Below, piece after piece: positions 1 to 4,989 of a DNA stretch of 5,186 bases (the first letter of the stretch is position 1; each line of letters starts with the position of its first letter). The position numbers were made by a program, and so were the translations under genes. Where the stretch lies: positions 1 through 5,186 of the forward strand of contig JAEYPA010000068.1 of NCBI GenBank assembly GCA_023411225.1, written 5' to 3'. The notes under the pieces are model-generated. The model did no database searches. It was given only the letters and a program-made list of their open reading frames with translations, and was not told the DNA's origin. The DNA comes from Bacillota bacterium (lineage in GTDB: Bacteria; Bacillota; Clostridia; Lachnospirales; Lachnospiraceae).

Positions 1-370
1 CTGCTACACCACTAACGATAGTTGCAATCTTCTCAGGTTCATTTTTCCCACATGCTATGTAGTCCAGGAAAAATAAAGGCTCGCCACCTGCACATACTAT
101 ATCATTAACACACATTGCGACACAGTCAATACCGATGGTATCATGCTTATCCATAATAAACGCCAACTTCAGCTTGGTTCCAACTCCATCTGTTCCTGAA
201 ACCAAGGTTGGTTTCTCCATATTCTTAAAGGAAGCCAAGGAAAATGCTCCTGAAAAGCCACCCAGTCCTCCTAAGACCTCACTTCTCATCGTACCTTGAA
301 CATGCTTTTTCATTAACTCCACTGCTTTATAGCCTGCCTCAATATCAACGCCTGCTTTTTTGTAATCCAT
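1..370 (-). CDS. purM: PurM, phosphoribosylformylglycinamidine cyclo-ligase (AIR synthetase), N-terminal part
   Basis: PurM makes aminoimidazole ribonucleotide (AIR) from FGAM and ATP, the fifth step of cytoplasmic de novo purine synthesis. Only the first 123 codons are present; the gene runs off the left edge, where the full protein is usually about 340-350 residues. Seen in the translation: the N-terminal YKKAGVDI (residues 3-10), a glycine-rich GGLGGFSG (34-41), the hallmark GTDGVGTKL (59-67), CVAMCVNDI (83-91) and GGEPLFFLDY (95-104). These are conserved in order in the ATP-binding N-terminal domain of PurM. The start is supported by GGGAGG at 378-383, seven bases before the ATG. The gene lies 55 bases downstream of purE on the same strand with no terminator between, so co-transcription is likely. 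The reading frame is intact as far as it goes. Confidence 0.96.
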   Translation of the reverse strand, partial: MDYKKAGVDIEAGYKAVELMKKHVQGTMRSEVLGGLGGFSGAFSLASFKNMEKPTLVSGTDGVGTKLKLAFIMDKHDTIGIDCVAMCVNDIVCAGGEPLFFLDYIACGKNEPEKIATIVSGVA

Positions 371-425
371 GTTTTTTCCTCCCATTGTCAAGTTTTTAAG
401 TGTCTCCAGTTTCCTAATCCCCTAG

Positions 426-941
426 TTATTTCATTTGTTTGATATATTCTTCATATCCAATTTTCTCTAACTTATCTGCCTTCTTTACTACAGCTTCCTT
501 CATATTTATAGAATATTTCTTTAATCTTTCTAATAAATCCTTGTCACTAGTTGCCAAAATCTTGGCAGCCAGAATACCTGCATTCTGTGCTCCATTGATA
601 GCAACTGTTGCAACTGGAATTCCAGATGGCATTTGTACGATAGAATAAAGGGAGTCTACACCACCAAGTGACTTTGTATAAATAGGAACACCGATTACTG
701 GAAGTGGAAAAATTGCTGCACACATACCTGGAAGGTGCGCTGCTCCTCCAGCTCCTGCTATTAGCACCTGAATGCCTCTCTCTTCTGCGGTCTTTGCATA
801 ATCCATAAAAATATCCGGCATTCTATGGGCTGAGATAATGGTCATCTCATATTCAACCTGCAATTCCTCTAACACCTTACAAGCCTTACTTATAATTTCT
901 AAATCTGAATCACTACCCATTAAAATTCCTACTTTAGCCAT
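426..941 (-). CDS. purE: PurE, N5-carboxyaminoimidazole ribonucleotide mutase (AIR carboxylase catalytic subunit), class I
   Basis: PurE produces CAIR in de novo purine synthesis; class I enzymes isomerise N5-CAIR made by PurK. The 171-residue protein shows GSDSD at 9-13, the catalytic SAHR at 37-40 (His39 aligns with E. coli His45), the class I signature AGAGGAAHLPGM at 62-73, and GVDSLYSIVQMP at 94-105. Class II PurE lacks the GAGGAAHLPGM form. The start chosen is the ATG at 941: AAGGAG at 949-954 lies seven bases upstream, and homologues begin with MAKVG-like sequence. An in-frame ATG at 962 adds seven residues (MSIRRTI), but these are encoded by the ribosome binding site itself. It is the first gene after the promoter at 998-1026, with purM next. 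No purK is visible, and none fits between purE and purM. Confidence 0.97.
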   Translation of the reverse strand: MAKVGILMGSDSDLEIISKACKVLEELQVEYEMTIISAHRMPDIFMDYAKTAEERGIQVLIAGAGGAAHLPGMCAAIFPLPVIGVPIYTKSLGGVDSLYSIVQMPSGIPVATVAINGAQNAGILAAKILATSDKDLLERLKKYSINMKEAVVKKADKLEKIGYEEYIKQMK

Positions 942-997
942 GATCGTTCTCCTTATACTCATAGTTAATTTATTAGTTTCCTTAATCTACATATATA

Positions 998-1026
998 AAT
1001 TTATTATTTAAAATAATAAATGTCAA
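998..1026 (-). promoter_or_regulatory. Sigma-A-type promoter for purE-purM
   Basis: On the minus strand a perfect TTGACA (1021-1026) is followed after 17 bases by TAAATT (998-1003), 4 of 6 to the consensus -10. Transcription would start near 991, giving a leader of about 50 bases before the purE ATG. That is too short for a purine riboswitch, and the conserved aptamer core bases are not seen. The spacer is filled by a perfect palindrome, listed separately. Confidence 0.65.
1000..1020. repeat. Perfect A/T inverted repeat inside the purE promoter spacer
   Basis: The arms TTTATTATTT (1000-1009) and AAATAATAAA (1011-1020) are exact reverse complements around a single A. The dyad starts directly after the -35 hexamer and overlaps the first four bases of the -10. 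This is where an operator could occlude RNA polymerase. It does not resemble the B. subtilis PurBox. The arms contain only A and T, so chance origin in AT-rich DNA is possible. Confidence 0.5.
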
Positions 1027-1027
1027 G

Positions 1028-1069
1028 AAAATAGTTGTAGGTTCCTTGGTTTACTTATACCAATTCCTA
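1028..1069 (-). terminator. Possible weak terminator after the aminopeptidase gene
   Basis: Read on the minus strand, TAGG (1066-1069) pairs with CCTA (1038-1041), and TTGGT (1059-1063) pairs with ACCAA (1046-1050). There is an internal loop between the two helices and an eight-base apical loop. The hairpin is followed at a distance by only four T (1028-1031). Stem and T-tract are both poor, so termination may be inefficient. It is the only hairpin of note between the aminopeptidase stop and the purE promoter. Confidence 0.3.
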
Positions 1070-1104
1070 ACTTATTTTATAACTTATTATTATAGATTAT
1101 AGGT

Positions 1105-3177
1105 TTACTCCTGCAGTGGAATATTTAATTCCTCGGTTCCAGGAAGGACAAACCTACCTTCTATAATTATAGGAATACGTCGTTTGTCTGGGGTTACCAC
1201 AGCAATCTCCTTTAGCTCATCATAAGGGATAGTGATATCAGTATGGCAGTTAAAATACGCCTTTGACATATCTGTTTTCCTTATTATTGAGCACTCATTA
1301 TCTCTAGCAGTGATTTCTTTTCCATCCGGATTAAACACTGGTGTATCCTCACTGAATTTATAACAGGTATCTCCTACTGCAAAATGAGGTCCAGTCTTTT
1401 CCGCAATTAGGATGGGAAGTAAGTCTGTTATGCCAAACTGCTTTCCCATTCTGTATGCGGTTGTGTTTGTCCCAATCGCAAACTCACCAATTGGCAAGGT
1501 GTCATGGTTATACATAAGGTTTTCCTTGACAAAAGCCTGGTTCTTTTCTTCTTCTAAAAAATTCTTACAGGTATAATCCACAATCTTCCCATCCTTAAAA
1601 TCCAAGGAAAGATCTAGATATTTAAGCTCATTCATATATACTTCTGTCACATGAAAATGACCCTCTGTACCTGTCAATTTTGGTGAAGTAAATACTTCTC
1701 CCAAAGGAATATTAACGTCTGCCAGACAATTCTCAAAATTTGTCTGCTTCTTAGGATCTGTAAGCGTTGGGAGTTGAATCTTTAAATCCGTTGTATTGAG
1801 CCCTCTTCCTAAAATATGCACATATTCTCCCCGATCTAAGGCATCAATCATTGCCTGCTGAATCCTTTTATATTTCTCTTGATCTAGATTATTTACCTTT
1901 ATCGTTTCAGCAAAGATCTCTTCAAACCGATCTCCAATGGATGGAACAGGATAGGAAATGATAGTAAAGCTATACTCACTGCTAGGCATATACTGATTCT
2001 GCACCACAGCATTTTCCTGTTGGAATTCTACATTTAGCTCCTGTTGCTTCTTGGTAAGCATGATACATTCTTCCTTATTTTCTGGAAAAAAAGGGCTTTC
2101 TCCAAAGATCTCGACTACGGCAGGACCTGCAAACTGTTTCATACAGCCTTTCAACTTCTCAAATGCCAACTTACTGCTTTCTAACTTCTTACTCATAAGT
2201 GCACGATTTAGATATAGTCCCTCGTCAAACCGATGGTCGTAGTCATATTGCCTGTTAGCACTAGTGGAGCAGTATCCAATTTTTAAATGCTGTCTCTTAT
2301 TCATGCTTCTTACAGCTGCCCGGTAAATAACAGGCTGTAACCCCATCTCATGAAACTGGTGGATAGCTGCCTTAATCATTCGCTCAAAACCGATGTTATA
2401 ACGAATGTTTACGATACTCTTTTTGGACATGTCTATGTTATTGATTATAAACCCTTTTCTATAGCCTTCTGTGTAAGTTCTAGCCATATCTTCAATTAAT
2501 TCTTCCGGTTGTTTGGCTAAAAATTCTGCAATCTTAATCTCATTTTCGGAAATATACTCCCCAAAATAATAGAGATAATCCGTTTTTGTCAAATCTGCCG
2601 TCATCACAATATCTGCAGCAAACGACATTTCTGGATCAAACATCTCTCTTATTCTAGACTCCATTAGATAATCGTTGTAATCCCCCATATAATAGCGAAT
2701 GGCTGAAAGTGCTTTTTTCGCTGTTTCTGCATCGTATTCCGTATAGTAATGATAGATTTCCAGGAAAAGTTCCTCCAAAATCAGAATATCATAGCGTCTA
2801 CCTTCCACGGCATAGGCAATCAATCCACGAATCTCAGTAAATAGGAAGCTAAGCATTCTACCCTCTTCATTTCCCAGACATTCTACTGCATAGGCAGGAT
2901 TAGAATAGGAATGGGCATAATTCTCAGGTAAGATATCCTCATACATGGCTTTGTTTTGAGCTGCCAGTTGCTCCCTTGTCTTATCTCGAAAGGTTCCATT
3001 TATGGATTCCAATGTAATTTTCTCCATAGTCATTAAAAACGCACTTACCTTCGTAAAATAATCCTGATACTTTTCAGGTACCAGTTTTTCACCCTTTATC
3101 TGACTTATTCTATCATTACTAAGTTCATACCGTTCCTGCAAAATCTGATTCCACTCTACTAAAACACACTTATTCAT
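1105..3177 (-). CDS. M29-family metallo-aminopeptidase with long N-terminal extension
   Basis: Probable cytoplasmic aminopeptidase that removes N-terminal residues from peptides using a two-metal centre, as in AmpS, AmpT and PepS. The C-terminal part carries the M29 motifs in order: NIPLGEVFTSP (489-499, Glu494), GEFAIGTN (564-571, Glu565), GPHFAVG (596-602, His598), Tyr606, and CHTDITI (644-650, His645 and Asp647). These match the family set Glu, Glu, His, Tyr, His, Asp. The GTDL-like step before the first motif is present as NTTDLKIQLP (461-470). The protein has 690 residues against about 410 for standard M29 enzymes; roughly residues 1-240 are extra, look helical and soluble, and I do not recognise them. 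No signal peptide or membrane segment is seen. The start at 3177 is the first ATG after an in-frame TGA two codons upstream, with GAAAGG at 3188-3193. It follows the HD gene by 19 bases, so they likely share an mRNA. Confidence 0.88.
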   Translation of the reverse strand: MNKCVLVEWNQILQERYELSNDRISQIKGEKLVPEKYQDYFTKVSAFLMTMEKITLESINGTFRDKTREQLAAQNKAMYEDILPENYAHSYSNPAYAVECLGNEEGRMLSFLFTEIRGLIAYAVEGRRYDILILEELFLEIYHYYTEYDAETAKKALSAIRYYMGDYNDYLMESRIREMFDPEMSFAADIVMTADLTKTDYLYYFGEYISENEIKIAEFLAKQPEELIEDMARTYTEGYRKGFIINNIDMSKKSIVNIRYNIGFERMIKAAIHQFHEMGLQPVIYRAAVRSMNKRQHLKIGYCSTSANRQYDYDHRFDEGLYLNRALMSKKLESSKLAFEKLKGCMKQFAGPAVVEIFGESPFFPENKEECIMLTKKQQELNVEFQQENAVVQNQYMPSSEYSFTIISYPVPSIGDRFEEIFAETIKVNNLDQEKYKRIQQAMIDALDRGEYVHILGRGLNTTDLKIQLPTLTDPKKQTNFENCLADVNIPLGEVFTSPKLTGTEGHFHVTEVYMNELKYLDLSLDFKDGKIVDYTCKNFLEEEKNQAFVKENLMYNHDTLPIGEFAIGTNTTAYRMGKQFGITDLLPILIAEKTGPHFAVGDTCYKFSEDTPVFNPDGKEITARDNECSIIRKTDMSKAYFNCHTDITIPYDELKEIAVVTPDKRRIPIIIEGRFVLPGTEELNIPLQE

Positions 3178-3196
3178 ACATCATTTCCCTTTCAGA

Positions 3197-3784
3197 TTAA
3201 TCTTCAATAATATTGCCCTTTTCTATATTCTCTTTTAATATCGGTTTACAATACTCCCAGAGTGTCTCTGAACCCTTAGGTGTGTTTTCATTTCTCTTAA
3301 GAATCTGGGCGAGATGGACACCGTGGCTCTTCCATGCATTTCCACCACTTGCATCATTTAAAAGAAGTGGCTGAATCTTATCTAAAGTATTGGCAAATCT
3401 GGCTTCTGGTGTGTCTCCTTCTTCAAATTCATCCCATAGTCCTCTTACATACTCTGCCTGATCCGGTGGAAGGAGGTTGAAGATTCGATCTGCTGCCTTT
3501 AACTCCCGTTCCCTCTTTGACTTATTTGCCTCTTTATCATAGGCATAGGTATCTCCGGCATCTATCTCAATCATATCATGAATCAACACCATCTCTATGG
3601 TATGAAGTACATCAAACTCCTCATTGGCATACTCCTTTAATAGAAAACACATGGTTGCCAGATGCCAACTGTGCTCCGCGTCATTTTCCGGTCTGGATCC
3701 ATCTGCCAAATAAGTTTGCCTTGTTATTTTTTTAATCTTGTCTATTTCCATGATAAAATTAATTTGTTGCTCTAATCGTGTCAT
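3197..3784 (-). CDS. HD-domain phosphohydrolase, YfbR/HDDC2-like (possible 5'-deoxynucleotidase)
   Basis: Probable metal-dependent phosphohydrolase of 195 residues. Characterised relatives (E. coli YfbR, HDDC2) remove phosphate from deoxynucleoside 5'-monophosphates; the substrate here is inferred only. Seen: AEHSW (36-40, His38), HDMIEIDAGD (69-78, with His69, Asp70, Glu73 and Asp78) and LDKIQP (134-139, Asp135). These match YfbR His33, His68, Asp69, Glu72, Asp77 and Asp137 in order and near-identical spacing. Conserved DGSR and the ending LWEY...I are typical of clostridial relatives. The ATG at 3784 (MTRLEQQINF) fits family N-termini. A GTG at 3856 would add 24 residues, but these are encoded by promoter and ribosome-binding sequence. 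The strong AGGAGG lies 31 bases upstream of the ATG; see the separate entry. An alternative is an ATT start at 3805. It is the first gene of a unit with the M29 aminopeptidase. Confidence 0.9.
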   Translation of the reverse strand: MTRLEQQINFIMEIDKIKKITRQTYLADGSRPENDAEHSWHLATMCFLLKEYANEEFDVLHTIEMVLIHDMIEIDAGDTYAYDKEANKSKRERELKAADRIFNLLPPDQAEYVRGLWDEFEEGDTPEARFANTLDKIQPLLLNDASGGNAWKSHGVHLAQILKRNENTPKGSETLWEYCKPILKENIEKGNIIED

Positions 3785-3792
3785 AATGATTT

Positions 3793-3821
3793 GGCATTTC
3801 TTAATAAAATACCTTCCTCCT
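3793..3821 (-). promoter_or_regulatory. Shine-Dalgarno plus spacer hairpin before the HD gene
   Basis: AGGAGG (3816-3821) is separated from the ATG at 3784 by 31 bases, too far for normal initiation, with no in-frame ATG, GTG or TTG between. The spacer folds: GGTATTT (3807-3813) pairs with AAATGCC (3793-3799) over seven base pairs including one U-G, plus a possible eighth U-G pair and a five-base loop. With the hairpin formed, two bases before it and eight after it leave about 10 bases between SD and ATG. Phage T4 gene 38 is a known case of such a structured spacer. Confidence 0.45.
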
Positions 3822-3846
3822 ACTCTTACATAGTTATCTATAATGT

Positions 3847-3875
3847 AATATACCACAAAGTAGTGCTCATTAAAA
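3847..3875 (-). promoter_or_regulatory. Extended -10 promoter candidate for the HD gene and aminopeptidase
   Basis: On the minus strand TGGTATATT (3847-3855) matches the extended -10 form TGnTATAAT, with 5 of 6 in the hexamer. A poor -35, TTTTAA (3870-3875), lies 17 bases upstream and coincides with the T-tract of the preceding terminator. Transcription would begin near 3840, about 20 bases before the Shine-Dalgarno sequence. If this promoter is real, the GTG at 3856 cannot be the start codon. Confidence 0.45.
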
Positions 3876-3911
3876 GAGTCCCTGTAAGGAGGAATCTCTA
3901 CAGGAACTCTT
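3872..3911 (-). terminator. Intrinsic terminator of the 246-aa gene
   Basis: Read on the minus strand, a 13-bp stem joins positions 3899-3911 with 3874-3886: AAGAGT/ACTCTT and CCTGTA/TACAGG around one U-G wobble. The loop is 12 bases, and TTTT (3872-3875) follows. On the plus strand the wobble becomes a C-A mismatch and no T-run follows, so it points to minus-strand transcription. It begins nine bases after the stop codon of the 246-aa gene. The loop contains TTCCTCCT, complementary to the Shine-Dalgarno region of the next gene. Confidence 0.85.
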
Positions 3912-3919
3912 ATATCGAC

Positions 3920-4660
3920 TTAGCGTATCTTTATTAGATTATGAGAGGCTTCACTATAAGTATTATACCAGCGATAGCAATTCTCTATTAATTGCTTAGA
4001 TAATGTATCATATTCATCAAATAGCTGTTCTAATGACAGATGTTTCATATAACATGCTTCATATAGTTCCTTTAAAAGTCGGCTTAAGCGTAAATTCTTA
4101 CCCTCCAAACGTAAAAATGGATATATACTTAGACATACCCGATCTAATTGACTATATAACTCTTCTTCTAACAAATAGCACTGCTTCTGTGTAAAATACT
4201 GATCCAGTATTTCAAACATCTTATCCAGATTGTTCTTTGAAATGTTGGCATGAATGATTAGTAACTCCAATAATTCGTTACATGAATTGAATTTTATCCC
4301 ATATGTGGACAGGCCCATTTCATGAAAAGTGTCTGCAAGCATGCGCATGCAGAACCGAAATTGATGTTGTTGAAATTGGTTCATGAATTGTTCATAGTTT
4401 TTTAGGGTTACAGTCACATTATTTTCATACCTGATAGTATATACCAATGCTGTCAAGATACAGAATCTATACTGTTCCATTATCTCAACCCTGCTTATGT
4501 AATGCATAATACCCTTCATTTTAAAACTTAGATATTTATAATCTTCATAGGACATCACTAAATCTCCTATGATTCGTATGTTATGCTCTTCTTCAAAAAA
4601 ATAGTGCTCCAGCTGTTGTTCCATCTCGTAAAGTGTTAAATCTGCACTGAATAATCTCAT
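3920..4660 (-). CDS. Protein of unknown function, 246 aa, probably helical and cytoplasmic
   Basis: I do not recognise the family. The start is the ATG at 4660, because AAGGAGG (4667-4673) lies six bases upstream. An in-frame ATG at 4693 would add MEILLRRRRRK, whose arginine run is simply the translated ribosome binding site. The protein (MRLFSADLTL...) is rich in Leu, Tyr, Phe, Met and charged residues in patterns that suggest mostly alpha-helix. It has no signal peptide, no clear membrane segment, and no nucleotide-binding or HD-type motif. Seven cysteines are scattered (67, 104, 127, 161, 176, 203, 228) without a CxxC pair, which argues against a zinc ribbon or Fe-S cluster. The C-terminal half (about 143-230) has repeated ELY/LFDEY-like helical stretches that could mediate protein-protein contact. 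It is monocistronic by context, with its own promoter candidate and a strong terminator. Good start signals and a long open frame support a real gene. Confidence 0.8.
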   Translation of the reverse strand: MRLFSADLTLYEMEQQLEHYFFEEEHNIRIIGDLVMSYEDYKYLSFKMKGIMHYISRVEIMEQYRFCILTALVYTIRYENNVTVTLKNYEQFMNQFQQHQFRFCMRMLADTFHEMGLSTYGIKFNSCNELLELLIIHANISKNNLDKMFEILDQYFTQKQCYLLEEELYSQLDRVCLSIYPFLRLEGKNLRLSRLLKELYEACYMKHLSLEQLFDEYDTLSKQLIENCYRWYNTYSEASHNLIKIR

Positions 4661-4680
4661 CTTTCTCCTCCTTCGTCTTA

Positions 4681-4710
4681 ATAATATCTCCATAGCAGTA
4701 CTCTATGCAA
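4681..4710 (-). promoter_or_regulatory. Possible promoter of the 246-aa gene with a dyad in its spacer
   Basis: On the minus strand TTGCAT (4705-4710) and TATTAT (4681-4686, 5 of 6 to the -10 consensus) are 18 bases apart. The start point would fall near 4674, giving a very short leader in front of the Shine-Dalgarno sequence. Between the hexamers sits CATAG (4691-4695), seven bases, CTATG (4703-4707), a dyad that could be an operator. The -35 is weak, so the call is tentative. Confidence 0.3.
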
Positions 4711-4720
4711 AGTGTATGTC

Positions 4721-4738
4721 TATTGCCATAGGGCAATA
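4721..4738. repeat. Inverted repeat TATTGCC-N4-GGCAATA
   Basis: Perfect 7-bp arms (4721-4727 and 4732-4738) around ATAG. It lies just upstream of the -35 candidate of the 246-aa gene and, unlike the neighbouring repeats, contains G and C in its arms. It could be a regulator site or a small hairpin; no T-tract follows on either strand, so it is not a terminator. Confidence 0.45.
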
Positions 4739-4765
4739 TTGATGGAAAAAGATTTCCGCCTACAA

Positions 4766-4793
4766 TTTAATATATGCTTAGATATATATTAAA
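4766..4793. repeat. Inverted repeat of 10-bp A/T arms
   Basis: TTTAATATAT (4766-4775) and ATATATTAAA (4784-4793) are exact reverse complements around eight bases. The arms contain only A and T, so the significance is limited. It lies in the promoterless middle of the intergenic region. Confidence 0.4.
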
Positions 4794-4837
4794 ATACTAA
4801 ATAGTATAAAAAATTAAGTTTATGCAAATAATTAAAC

Positions 4838-4853
4838 AATTAGACTTCTAATT
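4838..4853. repeat. Inverted repeat AATTAGA-CT-TCTAATT
   Basis: Perfect 7-bp arms around a two-base centre, the size and shape of a dimeric repressor site. It lies 20 bases upstream of the plus-strand TATAAT at 4873-4878, overlapping the place where a -35 would be. Confidence 0.4.
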
Positions 4854-4901
4854 AGTAATTATTCTCACGATTTATAATAAAGTGCATATTTATTAGACGT
4901 T

Positions 4902-4953
4902 TTATCTTGAAGTAAGATAAGATTCCCAAGGCGTACCTGCTTTTTCAAGATAA
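4902..4953. repeat. Nested inverted repeats allowing alternative hairpins
   Basis: TTATCTTGAA (4902-4911) is exactly complementary to TTCAAGATAA (4944-4953), giving a 10-bp stem with a 32-base loop. The first seven bases, TTATCTT (4902-4908), can instead pair with AAGATAA at 4914-4920 in a compact hairpin with a five-base loop. The two folds exclude each other. On the plus strand the second arm is followed by GGATTGC and then eight T. Confidence 0.5.
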
Positions 4954-4956
4954 GGA

Positions 4957-4985
4957 TTGCTTTTTTTTGTTCTGTCTGATAAAAT
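4957..4985 (+). promoter_or_regulatory. Promoter candidate for rnpB
   Basis: TTGCTT (4957-4962) is followed after 17 bases by TAAAAT (4980-4985), 5 of 6 to consensus. TGA directly before it makes an extended -10 (TGnTAAAAT). The predicted start near 4991 agrees with the expected 5' end of RNase P RNA judged from its P1 and P2 positions. The run of eight T (4961-4968) lies inside the spacer. Confidence 0.55.
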
Positions 4986-4989
4986 AATG

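Larger units (their letters stand above)
4661..4988. other. AT-rich intergenic region between the divergent 246-aa gene and rnpB
   Basis: No coding sequence is supported on either strand. The region holds promoter candidates for both flanking genes and at least four perfect inverted repeats (listed separately). It also has a consensus TATAAT on the plus strand at 4873-4878 without a convincing -35, and a run of eight T at 4961-4968. The TATAAT and the T-run bracket about 85 bases that could form an independent small transcript. Confidence 0.6.

Noticed and set aside
384..395. TTGACA on the minus strand between purE and purM (internal promoter)
   Set aside because: No -10 is found 16-18 bases downstream; the position falls inside the purM coding start.
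439..648. Plus-strand open frame opposite purE
   Set aside because: Shadow of purE; no ribosome binding site and no recognisable protein. Open frames opposite the other genes (2051-2242, 3517-3735, 4003-4194) were dropped for the same reason.
942..962. Longer purE start at ATG 962 (adds MSIRRTI)
   Set aside because: The added codons are the AAGGAG ribosome binding site itself; homologues begin at the internal ATG 941.
960..1104. Purine riboswitch upstream of purE
   Set aside because: The conserved aptamer core is not seen, and the predicted start leaves only about 50 bases of leader.
3759..3797. 12-codon overlapping ORF (MPNHYDTIRATN) at the HD gene start
   Set aside because: Its ATG is 18 bases from the SD and lies in the hairpin stem; nothing supports translation.
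3785..3856. Longer HD gene start at GTG 3856
   Set aside because: No ribosome binding site precedes it, it overlaps the predicted -10 region, and the extra 24 residues include the translated Shine-Dalgarno sequence.
4661..4693. Longer start of the 246-aa gene at ATG 4693 with an Arg-rich tail
   Set aside because: The RRRRRK run is the AAGGAGGAGAAAG ribosome binding site read as codons; no SD precedes ATG 4693.
4902..4968. Simple intrinsic terminator made of the 10-bp repeat and the eight T
   Set aside because: Seven unpaired bases separate the stem from the T-run, the loop is 32 bases, and no upstream plus-strand gene needs a terminator; kept only as a possible small RNA signal.
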